The translations under genes and the position numbers were made by a program. Below the pieces are notes generated by a model that was not told where the DNA came from, did not search any database, and was given only the letters and a program-made list of their open reading frames with translations. Shown here piece after piece: positions 8,575 to 17,842 of a DNA stretch of 61,677 bases (position 1 is the stretch's first letter; every line of letters begins with the position of its first letter). Source of the DNA: an uncultured bacterium (lineage in GTDB: Bacteria > Planctomycetota > UBA1135 > GCA-002686595); contig CALBMX010000094.1 in the NCBI GenBank assembly GCA_937896235.1, forward strand, positions 1-61,677. Reading direction: 5' to 3'.

Positions 8575-11208
8575 CTACAGCAAGCCTAGCTTGCGGAGTT
8601 GAGACTCTGCAAAAATCACCGCAATCTGAGCGCGCACTTCGGCGTTCAGGGTGCCCTCGATGGTAATCGAATCCATTACGACCTCGCACTCAGCGCGAAT
8701 GAAGAGTTGGGTGTAACCCTGACGTGGGCCCGCGAGAGGAACAACAAGATCGTCCTCGGGGGGGGTCGATTGAAAGATCTTTACTTGGGCCGCGTCGACA
8801 GCGAGCTCTACCGTGAAGAATTTACCGGGGAAGGAGAAGCCCGTCGTTTCGGCCTGCTTGATTTGCTGCTCTCCATCGTCCATAACCAGCAAGTAGGAGG
8901 CATGAGATCCCCCGAAAATGTAGGACGTCTCCAAGTCGTCGCAAGCAATGATTCCAACGTATCCGCCTGGTCCGACCTGGTGGGTTTCCGTGTCTCGGTT
9001 GCAGGCGGTGTACGAGATGTGGATGGGCGTACTAAGGGGAAGGATATGGCGGAAGAGGGACTCTCCTCGAATGAGAAGCTCACCGCCTTCCACACCCATT
9101 TTCCAAAACTCTCGAGCAAGAGTCGGCTCTTCCCAGCGGAAATAATTGGTCGATCCCGTTGTCGTTGAGGGGGGGAAATCGAGCAGTGCCGACTCCGACT
9201 CAAAGTCATAGTTCATCGAGATGAGATCGCCCTGAATGGAGACGTTCGAAGCTTCCAGTAGAGCCGGAATGTCAGCGTCCGTGAAGGACGCGATGAGGAG
9301 CTCGCGAGCAACAGAGGAGAGGAAGGGAAGGTTTCTCTTTACGAGTTCGTGCTCGGCGTGCTCACCGAGCAACGCGGCGATTTCTGGAATCGCAGACTTC
9401 GGTCTTGTTGGAGTTCCGGGGATCAAGGACTGGATCGTAGCGACGATGGCGCCCGTCTCGGCTAAAGCCGCGAGCTGCTCGCACTCTTCTTTGAGTTCGT
9501 CGTAGAGGATGCCCTTTCCAAGCTCCGCTTTTAGGGTTCGATCCCAACGCGCTGTTTCGGATAGCGCACCGAGGAAGGCAACCAGCTCAGGTGTGCCAAC
9601 TTTGGGGGCCGCCTTTTTTGTGATGCGAAGGAGCTCTTGAATCGTGAGCGCTTGGAGGGGAACGGAGGCGGGAATGTCCCTTCCCTTGGCAAGCTCTATC
9701 CCCCCGGGAGCGATCGCGGTCGCGACAACATTTGTACCCTTCCCCCCAAGGAGCACTTTGAACCGCGTGCCCGATTCGACAGCCCACTGGATGCACTCCT
9801 CGCGAAGCTGAAGAGCCTGGGTGAAACGTGTGCGAAGCGCTTCCATATCATCAGGGACAACACCGCCCAAAGCGGAGCGCTTCCAAGCGTCGAGCGTTTC
9901 CAAAGCACCCTCCAGATTACCGCCCTTAGCGCGATACAAAGCCAAGGCTTGCAAGTCCTCCTGAGACCAAGTGGGCGGTTTGATGTCGACTACATCCTTG
10001 TCGCCGGACGCACCAGGAACCTCTAGATGATCAGACGCGGCCGTGGCGTTTGCAGCTATACGCGGGGGCTCGGCAGCTAGCGTAGCGCCCAGGTTTGTTG
10101 CGGCCTGCATCGCTTGGGCTTGGCCGTTAACGGCATTGAGCTCTAAGGTCGGGTCGACTCGTTTCGCTGTCTCCAAGATGGACTGCCAATACCCAACCTC
10201 TAGATCCGACAGGACCGACGTTCCCATGCCCTCGCGGAAAGTGTTGGGTCCCGTCTTGCCGTTTAGGATCAGAGAGAGGTACCGATAGAGGGCATCCTTG
10301 TGAATCCCCTGCGAGCCACTCAGCAGGTAGTCAAAGAGAAGCACGCCTTGCATCGTGAAAGAAGCCCAGTATCGAAAGACTTGGTCGTCGGCAACGGCTT
10401 CGAGTCGAGCCAGCAGCGAGAGGTCGTCCTTGCCCCTTGGAATCTCACGAGTCAAATCCTCCAAGGTGGAGAGGCTCTCCGCACTGAATCCGCTAAGGGT
10501 TAGGGCTTTCGAAACAAAGAGAGCATGCGCCTCGTGACTCGCGCGCGATCCTGTCTCGCTCGCGGTCTTGCCGAATGTCATGGAGATGTGATCGGCGACC
10601 GCTTCGCAGATCCAGCTCGGTCCCACGAGCTTGTCAAGTTCGTGCGTGTTCGCCTGCCAGAGGGCGTGCACTGTATTGTGAACCAGGTCCTGGGCCCGGG
10701 TCTCTACATTCGTCTTGGCCTTCGCCGTTAGGCTGTACATGACAATCGCCGCTAGGTTCACGTCGTACCCGCTATGGCCATGAAAGACACAGCGGAACTC
10801 GCCATGAGCCAGGTAGTTCGTCATGTCACCCGTGGTGTTCAAGACGATGATCGCGACTGGTTCGCGAGGCGCGTCTTGAGAGAGGCCTGTCGGTGCGACG
10901 ATGAGGTCGTCGAACATTTTCTCGGCCGCTTGAAGCCAGGGTAGGTGCATTTTAACCGTGCGCTCGTTGTAGCCGTCACCCTGTCCAAACGCCTGTTGGA
11001 TGTAGAAGACGAAGTTGCCCTCGGCTTCAACCTCTTGGAGGTCTACGGCCTTAAGCCGATCCGCACGCTCCATCCTCCAGCGGCGCTTGACATCGATTGG
11101 GTTGGAGTCGGTAGAGTCACCGAGGGGTTCCTCTTGCCCGAAAACGGGGGCGACCAGGGCGATGAGAGCAAAAGCACAAAGGCTAACAGTGCGAAGAGGC
11201 GAGAGCAT
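8575..11208 (-). CDS. Exported gluzincin-like (peptidase MA-type) protein with C-terminal beta-sandwich
   Basis: The 877-residue protein starts with a signal peptide ending at VAPVFGQ. The N-terminal third resembles DUF1570/peptidase-MA domains: an HNTVH segment followed after about 20 residues by PSWICEAVADHI, where active relatives have HExxH and WLxEGLA. The Glu of HExxH is replaced by Asn, so catalysis is doubtful. The middle is helical. The last 220 residues (from about FESESALLDFPPS) look like a concanavalin-like or DUF1080-type sandwich. The frame is open 91 codons further upstream, but that part has no signal peptide and overlaps the next gene, so I chose the ATG at 11208. Function unknown. 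Confidence 0.75.
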   Translation of the reverse strand: MLSPLRTVSLCAFALIALVAPVFGQEEPLGDSTDSNPIDVKRRWRMERADRLKAVDLQEVEAEGNFVFYIQQAFGQGDGYNERTVKMHLPWLQAAEKMFDDLIVAPTGLSQDAPREPVAIIVLNTTGDMTNYLAHGEFRCVFHGHSGYDVNLAAIVMYSLTAKAKTNVETRAQDLVHNTVHALWQANTHELDKLVGPSWICEAVADHISMTFGKTASETGSRASHEAHALFVSKALTLSGFSAESLSTLEDLTREIPRGKDDLSLLARLEAVADDQVFRYWASFTMQGVLLFDYLLSGSQGIHKDALYRYLSLILNGKTGPNTFREGMGTSVLSDLEVGYWQSILETAKRVDPTLELNAVNGQAQAMQAATNLGATLAAEPPRIAANATAASDHLEVPGASGDKDVVDIKPPTWSQEDLQALALYRAKGGNLEGALETLDAWKRSALGGVVPDDMEALRTRFTQALQLREECIQWAVESGTRFKVLLGGKGTNVVATAIAPGGIELAKGRDIPASVPLQALTIQELLRITKKAAPKVGTPELVAFLGALSETARWDRTLKAELGKGILYDELKEECEQLAALAETGAIVATIQSLIPGTPTRPKSAIPEIAALLGEHAEHELVKRNLPFLSSVARELLIASFTDADIPALLEASNVSIQGDLISMNYDFESESALLDFPPSTTTGSTNYFRWEEPTLAREFWKMGVEGGELLIRGESLFRHILPLSTPIHISYTACNRDTETHQVGPGGYVGIIACDDLETSYIFGGSHASYLLVMDDGEQQIKQAETTGFSFPGKFFTVELAVDAAQVKIFQSTPPEDDLVVPLAGPRQGYTQLFIRAECEVVMDSITIEGTLNAEVRAQIAVIFAESQLRKLGLL

Positions 11209-11266
11209 GGGGGGCGGAGGGCGGGGGTGAGGAAGGTTTGGCGCGCCCGCAGTATAGCCGGGGCCC

Positions 11267-12034
11267 CTAGCTAGGCGAATCGGTGGCGGACTCTTGCGCT
11301 CGGAACAGGCGCTGCCGTTCGATAGCCTCTTGGTGTTGTTCGTCGCCGGCATCGCCCACTGTACGCCCCGAAAGAGCGATGAGGTCCTTCTCGCGGCCGT
11401 AGCAGAGCAGGATGTCTTTGGGATGCAAGCAGGTGTTAGGTCCCGGCGTCGCAAGGGTGTCGCCACCCGCTCGGTCCACACTCAATACCAGGATTCCCTC
11501 CGAGATCATGGCAAGCTCGCGCAAACTCTTGTCCGCAAGCCAGCTGCCCGGATCGACAGGAATGTGATATACGGCGTAACCCTTGTTGACCTGCAGGATC
11601 TCCTCGTAGTCGTGAATCCGAAGGTCGCGCAGGCGTACAAACAAGAGCTGAAGCACGTGGGTGAGCGCCTTGTTTAAGATGGCGATTTTGGAGAGCACCA
11701 AGAGCAGTACGATCCCCAAGATCAGCAACGAGATGGAGCCTATGAAGTCCTCGGTCCCCTCGCGGCTGAGGCCAACGAGCAGTGCGCCGAGGGCCGAGAA
11801 AAGGCCGGCGTTCCCAAGGAGCATTAGCGCAGAGATGATCCTTCGCCGCGCAGCGTGGCCCACGATTGACTCGGATTCCGATGTGGTGAATCCCGTGCCG
11901 GTGAATGCGGAGAGTGCTTGGAAATGAGCGGAGTCGGTCGCGAGGCCGGTCATCGTCAATGCGACTGCGCCCGCCCGCACGACCAGCACGGACAGCAAAA
12001 TAATGAGCAGGAGCGCGGCAAACTCTGGGGACAT
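11267..12034 (-). CDS. Membrane protein with TrkA-C domain, Trk/Ktr-like
   Basis: The 255-residue protein has membrane segments at about 5-30, 65-88 and 97-116. Between the first two is a pore-like segment, SAFTGTGFTTSESE, that resembles the selectivity-filter loop of TrkH/KtrB potassium transporters. Residues 140-220 form a TrkA-C (RCK-C) ligand-binding domain (DPGSWLADKSLRELAM, LHPKDILLCYG). It is too short to be a full TrkH and lacks the RCK Rossmann half. A small cation channel or a regulator of one is likely. The downstream gene begins 59 bp away. Confidence 0.75.
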   Translation of the reverse strand: MSPEFAALLLIILLSVLVVRAGAVALTMTGLATDSAHFQALSAFTGTGFTTSESESIVGHAARRRIISALMLLGNAGLFSALGALLVGLSREGTEDFIGSISLLILGIVLLLVLSKIAILNKALTHVLQLLFVRLRDLRIHDYEEILQVNKGYAVYHIPVDPGSWLADKSLRELAMISEGILVLSVDRAGGDTLATPGPNTCLHPKDILLCYGREKDLIALSGRTVGDAGDEQHQEAIERQRLFRAQESATDSPS

Positions 12035-12054
12035 AGGGGGGGGCTTGGGGCGTG

Positions 12055-12912
12055 TTACTGGCCAGCTCGGCGAAGTCGCCAGAACTCGAAATCGTGAAAG
12101 ATGTGCGTGGAGAGCTCGCGGTCGAGCTCAAACCCAGCGGAGACCAGCTCGGCGTGGCGAACCTCTTTTAAAACCTTGTGCTTCGCGGGCGGGCCCACCG
12201 GAAGATCCCCATCCTTGTACTCCAGGAGGACCAGATAACCACCGGGTGCGAGGCGCCTCCTGAGCAGGGCCATGTAGGCGGCGCGATCCTCGAAGTGGTG
12301 ATAGGTGTCGGCAATAAAGATCGCGTCACAGGAGGCGACGGGAAGGTGCGGAGTTGAGTACGAGGCGAGCACCGGCACGACATTTTCGACTTTGCGCGCG
12401 AGCAACCCCTCGCGCAAAGCATCCAGCTGCGCGGGCTCAACGTCAACCGCAAAGAGGAAGCCGTCCGGGATGAGTTTGGCGAAAGGCCAGACAAAGATAC
12501 CGGGGCCACAGCCGATATCGGCGATGACGGAGTCCCGGCTGAGGCCTGCGTGTTCGAATAAGTTCTGAGCGACTAGCTCCGGTTTGAGCTCGCGGATGCG
12601 GGTGTCCGACTGCAGCATCTCCACATAGAGGGCCGTGTCACGGGGGCCGTGAAGGTCGCGATTGGGCGCTGTACCGTTGGCTGCTTCAGGCGCGGGATCC
12701 AATTGGTGGCGACTGTGGTCCTCTTCGGACGTCGGCGCGGTTGGCCCTCCGGTGTTCGCTGGCGAATGGTCCGCAGCGATAGCGACAGGTTCGGCGGACG
12801 GGAGCTGGAAGGAGGTGGTTTCGACGGAGTTCCGACTAGGTGCCTGGCAAGAGGCGAGAGTCAAAACCCCAACGGAAAGAAGCAGCGAAACGCAGGTGGA
12901 TAGGGGGCGCAT
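12055..12912 (-). CDS. Lipoprotein-type SAM-dependent methyltransferase
   Basis: The 285-residue protein begins with a lipoprotein signal (lipobox LASC about 22 residues in), then a Pro/Thr/Glu-rich linker of about 75 residues. A class I SAM methyltransferase domain follows, with motif I ADIGCGPGIFVWPF, the acidic end of beta-2 (FAVDVEPAQLD) and APGGYLVLLEY. Export of a SAM enzyme is unusual because SAM is cytoplasmic. The frame extends upstream to 13245, but those residues are basic and unlike a protein N-terminus, so the ATG at 12912 is preferred. The gene ends 21 bp before the TrkA-C gene on the same strand. Substrate unknown. Confidence 0.8.
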   Translation of the reverse strand: MRPLSTCVSLLLSVGVLTLASCQAPSRNSVETTSFQLPSAEPVAIAADHSPANTGGPTAPTSEEDHSRHQLDPAPEAANGTAPNRDLHGPRDTALYVEMLQSDTRIRELKPELVAQNLFEHAGLSRDSVIADIGCGPGIFVWPFAKLIPDGFLFAVDVEPAQLDALREGLLARKVENVVPVLASYSTPHLPVASCDAIFIADTYHHFEDRAAYMALLRRRLAPGGYLVLLEYKDGDLPVGPPAKHKVLKEVRHAELVSAGFELDRELSTHIFHDFEFWRLRRAGQ

Positions 12913-13021
12913 GACTTGAGGTGATGGGGTGGAGTTCGAGCCTAGCAAACTAGAGGCCCTAGTCTGTTGTCGGAGGCGTGTTTTGGCGTTGATTGTGCGC
13001 CAAGAAAAGTAAACTACCACG

Positions 13022-13249
13022 ATGGACACCTGTGATCCAAAACCAGAAGTACTGACTCCAGCCAAAGCCCACCGAAGAGCGCGGAGATTCCGAATGATGC
13101 GAACCATTCGCATGATGGCGCTCGGCATACTTTGGTGCGTGTTTGCCATTACGGTAGATCTTGAGCCGCACTGGTTTGGACTTGGCTTCCTCGTCGTCCT
13201 TCTTCTTAATGCCCTTCTCGACAGGAAGGACGCCCGCCGACTCAAGTAA
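13022..13249 (+). CDS. Small two-helix membrane protein
   Basis: I do not recognise this 75-residue protein. The first 30 residues are basic, followed by two hydrophobic stretches (MALGILWCVFAITV and FGLGFLVVLLLNALL) split by DLEPHW, and a charged tail. That hairpin-like layout is what makes me think the frame is real. It lies 19 bp before the dehydrogenase gene on the same strand and is divergent from the methyltransferase gene. Confidence 0.5.
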   Translation: MDTCDPKPEVLTPAKAHRRARRFRMMRTIRMMALGILWCVFAITVDLEPHWFGLGFLVVLLLNALLDRKDARRLK

Positions 13250-13268
13250 CGTCTCTCGAACCACCTCT

Positions 13269-13928
13269 ATGCATACCTATCTAGTCACCGGCGCCAATCG
13301 TGGGATTGGCCTTGAACTCTGCCGCCAACTTGTCGAGCGCGGCGACGAGGTCTTCGCTGCCTGTCGCGCCACCTCTCCAGAGCTTGAAGCACTTGACGTG
13401 ACCGTTTTCGAGGGTGTTGACGTCGGCGACGACGACTCGATGAACAAGTTCAGCCTTGAGGTAGATGGTATGGATATGGACGTGATCATCAACAACGCGG
13501 GAGTGTTGTACTCGGACAATTTGGACTCGATCGACATGGATCAAGTGCGCTCCCAAGTCGAGATCAACACCATGGGGCCACTGCGGGTCGCGACGCTGCT
13601 GCGCGAAAACTTGGACAGTGGTGGCAAGTTTGTAATCGTCTCTAGCCTAATGGGGTCCATGTCCGACAACGGCTCGGGCGGCCACTACGGATACCGCCTG
13701 TCCAAGGCTGGAGCCAATGCGGTTGGCGTCAGCCTGGCCCGTGACCTTGCGGCGAAGGAGATCTCGGTTGGTATTTTCCACCCGGGAATGGTCGCCACCG
13801 CAATGACAGGTGGACGGGGGATCTCGGTCGAAGAGTCGGTGAAGGGCCTACTGGAGAGGATCGGAGAGCTGAACCTAGAAAACTCAGGTACGTTCCTGCA
13901 CCAGAACGGCGAATCGCTGGGCTGGTAG
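13269..13928 (+). CDS. Short-chain dehydrogenase/reductase
   Basis: The 219-residue protein is a classical SDR. It has TGANRGIG near residue 7 for NAD(P) binding, NNAG near 72, a Ser in SSLMGSMS and the YRLSK pair of the catalytic triad, then PGMVATAM. The ATG at 13269 places the glycine motif at the usual distance from the N-terminus; the in-frame extension upstream is rejected because it reads through the small membrane-protein gene. The stop is 1 bp from the convergent stop of the zinc-ribbon gene. Substrate unknown. Confidence 0.9.
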   Translation: MHTYLVTGANRGIGLELCRQLVERGDEVFAACRATSPELEALDVTVFEGVDVGDDDSMNKFSLEVDGMDMDVIINNAGVLYSDNLDSIDMDQVRSQVEINTMGPLRVATLLRENLDSGGKFVIVSSLMGSMSDNGSGGHYGYRLSKAGANAVGVSLARDLAAKEISVGIFHPGMVATAMTGGRGISVEESVKGLLERIGELNLENSGTFLHQNGESLGW

Positions 13929-13929
13929 G

Positions 13930-14928
13930 CTAGGCGACCGTTGCAAGCAAGGCGATTGCGGCAACAGCGACTACGGCAATGCCCAGTACCATAAAGAGCC
14001 GCGCGTAGCTGAAAGGTGAGGTGCCGGTCATCGCACTTGCGTCCTGACCCGAAATCACTGCGCGGTAGAGCTTCCCGTCATAGCGATAGGCCAACACCCA
14101 CGCGGGGAACGAGAGTCGACGCGTCACCAATTTCTCAAGCAGCACCGACGCCTTCACCTTCCGAAAGCGTGAGCCTGGGACGTGGTTTTGCTCAACTCGC
14201 GCGGCGGCCGTCGCCTCGATCGCCCGGACGATCCGGCGCCTCGCCAAAGAGCGCTGCACGTCGAAAGACTCCAGAAGGGCGGCATCCAAATCGACGGAGC
14301 CTTTGGGAGACGCGTGCGGCTCACCCTCAATTTCCCCCAACTCAAAGCTGTCAGCGATTGCATCCACTTCGCCATCACTCAGCCCGCGCGAGGCACTGAC
14401 CAAGAGGTTATCAAAAACCATCGACGCCGCGCCCGCATGCGGAGCCCAACTCGACCGGCGTCCCCCCAAGTTGGAGTCCGCCGTCCAAGTGACCTCGGCC
14501 TCGGCATCAAACACCCAGGCCACCCAGTACAGCGGCTTCAGACTCTCAAGGTGTGAGCGTGAGGCGAGGTCCTTAGGTCGAAAGAAGCCACGACTCCCCA
14601 ACCACCTCTTCAGGTGCGCTTGCGCTGCGCCGCGATCCACACGGAACGGCAGGTATCCTCCAGTTTGCTCGGGTGGGTCGATCAGCTCGTCCAAACGCAT
14701 GACCGAGTTACAGAAGCTACAGTTGGGAGCGCCCACGGCCGCGTCAAATGCAACGGCTGCGCCACAGCCTTCGCATCGCAAGACTTGAATCGCGATGTTC
14801 TGTTCGGCCTCTTGTTGATCAGGGGTGCCCAATCCGCATATCGCACAGCGCAAGTCTCCACGCTCAAGCGGCGTCTCGCAACGGGCGCAAGCTCCGCTCG
14901 CAGCGGCGCTATCGAATGGGTCCGACAT
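13930..14928 (-). CDS. Zinc-ribbon membrane-anchored protein B
   Basis: The 332-residue protein starts with a double zinc-ribbon: CARC and CAIC near residues 14-31, then CEGC and CSFC near 52-72. A long soluble domain follows, ending in FPAWVLAYRYDGKLYRAVISGQ, and a single C-terminal membrane helix. It resembles the protein encoded just upstream, so the two probably arose by duplication and may form a pair. Its ATG shares the A of the upstream TGA stop (TGATG); a GTG start three bases earlier is also possible. The role is unknown; similar proteins are often annotated only as zinc-ribbon proteins. Confidence 0.8.
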   Translation of the reverse strand: MSDPFDSAAASGACARCETPLERGDLRCAICGLGTPDQQEAEQNIAIQVLRCEGCGAAVAFDAAVGAPNCSFCNSVMRLDELIDPPEQTGGYLPFRVDRGAAQAHLKRWLGSRGFFRPKDLASRSHLESLKPLYWVAWVFDAEAEVTWTADSNLGGRRSSWAPHAGAASMVFDNLLVSASRGLSDGEVDAIADSFELGEIEGEPHASPKGSVDLDAALLESFDVQRSLARRRIVRAIEATAAARVEQNHVPGSRFRKVKASVLLEKLVTRRLSFPAWVLAYRYDGKLYRAVISGQDASAMTGTSPFSYARLFMVLGIAVVAVAAIALLATVA

Positions 14929-15875
14929 CACGAGGTCGCCCCCGCGATAATCAGACCGACAATCGCGATCGCGGCGAACCCCAGAAGGACACCTACCGCT
15001 ATTTTTAGAGGCGAGTTGGGCACCTCTCCCTGCACCTCACCCGTCTGCCCATTGACAAGGATACGCAGCCGTTTGCCCTCGCCATAGCGTGCGGCAAAAA
15101 CATAAATGGGCAACAAAATCAGCTCCGTATTCTCCTCGCTAAACTCCGTCCGGAAGTCCAAGAGCTGGGCACTGTCTCCCGGCAAAAAACTACGCAACTT
15201 CTGAGCGATTTTGTTGCGGGCCTCATCTCTCCCAGCTTGGAAGCCCTGCTCTTTGGACAGCGTCGCCTCCTCGGCAGCCCATCCGGAAACAACAGCGGCG
15301 TCGTACCGCCGCATGGCGCGTAAGTCGAACGGCTCCACCGTCTCGAGCTCTTCATTGCCAAGGCCCTTCGACGCCGTGACAACAACATCCAAAATGTACG
15401 AGGCGTGAACGCCGTGTAGCGACCGGTACTCGGTCTTCACAACCGTGCGCGTGCGCGTCACCGACTTGCCCTTTGCGTCAGTTGTCGTATACGTCTCGGT
15501 CGTCGTATAGTCTTCGCCTATGCGCGCATCAAACTCCGAGCGCGCCACACCTCCGTAGAGCCAGGCCGGCAGATAGATCCCCTGGATCTTGGTGACTTTG
15601 GCTTGCTTAATGGCGGAAGGCGCAAATAAACGCGAGCGGCCTATCCAATCCTCAACACGCCCTGTCGCCGCCTCCCTTGTAACATCAAACCCTAGGATGA
15701 AGTCCGGGCGGTCGCGACGAAACCCGCCGCTCTCCACCGGGCGATCGACTACCGAAGGAGAAGCACAATAAGGACAGACTGCCGCAAACGTGTGCGCAGG
15801 CATGGTGAGTGTCGCCCCGCAGTCCCGACATTGAACTTCTAACTTCGGCGCATCCTCTGTTGTCGTTGCACTCAG
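14928..15875 (-). CDS. Zinc-ribbon membrane-anchored protein A, probable CTG start
   Basis: From the first ATG (15803) the protein begins inside a metal-binding motif and keeps only CPYC. Reading upstream in frame gives KLEVQCRDCGATLT, which supplies the missing CxxC. The only start-like codon before it is a CTG at 15873-15875. This CTG overlaps the stop of the MOSC gene as CTGA, the same geometry as the common ATGA coupling. From there the protein is 315 residues: zinc ribbon, a soluble domain with YGEGKRLRILVNGQTGE, and a C-terminal membrane helix. It overlaps the next gene by one base. The CTG start is inferred. Confidence 0.72.
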   Translation of the reverse strand: MSATTTEDAPKLEVQCRDCGATLTMPAHTFAAVCPYCASPSVVDRPVESGGFRRDRPDFILGFDVTREAATGRVEDWIGRSRLFAPSAIKQAKVTKIQGIYLPAWLYGGVARSEFDARIGEDYTTTETYTTTDAKGKSVTRTRTVVKTEYRSLHGVHASYILDVVVTASKGLGNEELETVEPFDLRAMRRYDAAVVSGWAAEEATLSKEQGFQAGRDEARNKIAQKLRSFLPGDSAQLLDFRTEFSEENTELILLPIYVFAARYGEGKRLRILVNGQTGEVQGEVPNSPLKIAVGVLLGFAAIAIVGLIIAGATS

Positions 15876-16342
15876 GGAATCACCTCGATAGACATACCCG
15901 GCTCGATCTCCCCAGCCTCTATAACCCTACAAAGCAAGCCGCTGCGTCCGATCATGAGGTCGGGGAAGCGCTCATCGATAGCTTTAAGGGTGACACAGGG
16001 GGAGCGCATATCGGTGACCTCTAAAAGTACTCGGCCGGCCGCGACGCCAGCGCCAGGGACGCGCGCGACGAGGAGCTTGTCACCCGGCCGCAAGCTCGAA
16101 AAATCGAGCCCGTCGATGCGTAGGTTTTCACCGAACTGTCCGGGCTCGCCTTGCTGTACGCCGTCAAAGTGGAGTCCCTTCACCTCTTCTTCGGAAAGTA
16201 GGCAAATGGCGCGATCGAGTCCACCGTGCCCTTCGATTCGTTGGCTGTCTCCAACGAGGCCGCGCTCGGTCACGCGCGCCACAGAGACGGTTCGCTTAGG
16301 TATGCCGCCGGGGCCGATGCAGACTGCGAGTATCTTTCCCAC
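15872..16342 (-). CDS. MOSC-domain protein
   Basis: MOSC domains bind molybdenum cofactor or sulfur intermediates and are the C-terminal domain of Moco sulfurases and YiiM/YuaD-type proteins. The 156-residue protein covers one such domain: GPGGIPKR, GLVGDSQRIEGHGGLDRAICLLS, GQFGENLRIDG and a Cys in MRSPCVTL. I chose the GTG at 16342, 7 bp after the mltA stop, because it gives GKILAVCIGPGG, the usual first strand; the upstream in-frame ATG would read deep into mltA. No Moco biosynthesis gene is near. Confidence 0.85.
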   Translation of the reverse strand: MGKILAVCIGPGGIPKRTVSVARVTERGLVGDSQRIEGHGGLDRAICLLSEEEVKGLHFDGVQQGEPGQFGENLRIDGLDFSSLRPGDKLLVARVPGAGVAAGRVLLEVTDMRSPCVTLKAIDERFPDLMIGRSGLLCRVIEAGEIEPGMSIEVIP

Positions 16343-16349
16343 GGCCAGC

Positions 16350-17552
16350 CTACTTAAGGAAGAGATAGTACATCTGCCCTGCCGTTTGAATGCGGCCAGC
16401 GATCTCTTCGGCGCTAGGCCCGACCCCCATATACAGATCCGCGCGCCCCGCTGTGCGAATTGCTCCACCTGTGTCTTGGTCGAAAAGGAACTGATTCATC
16501 GGAACGCGCTCCTCTCCATGGCTACCGGGAAGGTCGGCAGTGACGAACATGACCGAACCCCGTGGGAACAGCGTCTTGTCTGTCGCGACGGAGCGCTGCG
16601 CGGTTACCGGTACATCCAAACTGCCGTGGGGATTGCCCTTGATCGGCTGGAAAAATACATAAGACGGATTGCGGTTGAGGTACTTGTTGACGGTTTCTGG
16701 AGACGCAGTTTCCGCCCACTTGCGAATGCGCTGAAGGTTCAATCCATCACGCGGCAAGATGCCGTCGGCAATCAACTCTTTGCCCAAGCTGACGTAGGGC
16801 GCACCATTTTTGCCGGCGTAGCCGAAGCGCGCGATGTCGCCTGTGGGGAGGCGAACAAACGCAGAGCCGTTGACGTGCGCGATAAACGAGTCCAACGGGT
16901 TCGAGAGCCAAATGAGCTCCAGTCCGCGCCCCTTCAAGAAGCCCGCGTTTTCGATTGCCGAGCGGCTCGGATAGGCGAGCAGCGAATCCCCGACCTGCCA
17001 TCCGAGAGTTTTCCCCAACTTGTCTTTCACCAGATCGTCGGGAAGGGCATAGAGGGGGTAATCGTAGCCGGGCTCGTGGGTCCTGCTGCCTTCAAGGAGT
17101 GGAGTGCAGTAGCCGGTGAAGAGCACGCCTCCGCCTCGGCCATCCCAGCCAGCGCTCTTGTACCAGGTGAACTCGCGGCGGATCTGTTTGTCAAATTCAC
17201 GCCTCGTAGCGCTGCCCACCAATATTTCGCGGAAGCGAATGAGGCTCGCACGAGCGCGTTCGATACTGACGCCTTCGATGGGGAAGAAGTTCTTGGCATG
17301 GGGCCGCTGCACCCAGTCGATGGACTCCTCAAGGGCGGGCAGGATCTCATCGCGCATCGCCCAGTCGATCGCGAACTCGGGGATGTCCTTTTCGGCCACA
17401 GGTAGAAGCGCAGCGGCACCACTGGCTAGACCCTTCCCGTAATCGGGTGTCGTAGCGCAACTTGCCAGCAGCGCCAAACAGCCCACCAGCACGCGACCGA
17501 ATCCGACCTTCCAACCAGTCTTTTGACCGCCCTGTAGCATCCCTTTGTTCAT
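16350..17552 (-). CDS. mltA: Membrane-bound lytic murein transglycosylase A
   Basis: MltA cleaves peptidoglycan between MurNAc and GlcNAc, forming 1,6-anhydro ends. The 400-residue protein has a lipobox (LLASC near residue 28-32), the MltA core with FTGYCTPLLEGS and FFPI, and the C-terminal 3D domain whose DQDTGGAIRTAGRADLYMG carries catalytic Asp residues. Length is normal for the family. It starts a tight four-gene minus-strand unit with the MOSC and two zinc-ribbon genes. Presence of MltA supports a peptidoglycan wall. Confidence 0.93.
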   Translation of the reverse strand: MNKGMLQGGQKTGWKVGFGRVLVGCLALLASCATTPDYGKGLASGAAALLPVAEKDIPEFAIDWAMRDEILPALEESIDWVQRPHAKNFFPIEGVSIERARASLIRFREILVGSATRREFDKQIRREFTWYKSAGWDGRGGGVLFTGYCTPLLEGSRTHEPGYDYPLYALPDDLVKDKLGKTLGWQVGDSLLAYPSRSAIENAGFLKGRGLELIWLSNPLDSFIAHVNGSAFVRLPTGDIARFGYAGKNGAPYVSLGKELIADGILPRDGLNLQRIRKWAETASPETVNKYLNRNPSYVFFQPIKGNPHGSLDVPVTAQRSVATDKTLFPRGSVMFVTADLPGSHGEERVPMNQFLFDQDTGGAIRTAGRADLYMGVGPSAEEIAGRIQTAGQMYYLFLK

Positions 17553-17601
17553 GCTCCCGAGGATAGCGAACGAAACGTTCCGGTCCGAGTGAATACTCGC
17601 C

Positions 17602-17617
17602 GTACCCGATCGGGTAC
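17602..17617. promoter_or_regulatory. 16-bp perfect palindrome upstream of mltA
   Basis: GTACCCGATCGGGTAC is a perfect 16-bp palindrome centred about 57 bp upstream of the mltA ATG. It is a plausible dimeric-repressor operator. The surrounding 17553-17881 gap holds nothing else convincing apart from the hairpin at 17843-17876. Confidence 0.45.
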
Positions 17618-17842
17618 ATGGAAAGTGCGCTGTGAATCTAAGAGCGTATCGCGCATTTTGTTGCTGGATTGGTCGCTCCGCAACGCTCCCTGCGCCCAGC
17701 TCTTGCCGGTTCCATCTCAGCCCAACTGCAGAACCCAGCTTTGCAGAGAGAGTCTAGTCTAGCGGTTGATTGTCGGGGTGCCTCTGTCCGCGAGCGGGCG
17801 CCGAAGTCCGCTAACCCGAATGCTCGGAGCAGCTATGCGCGA

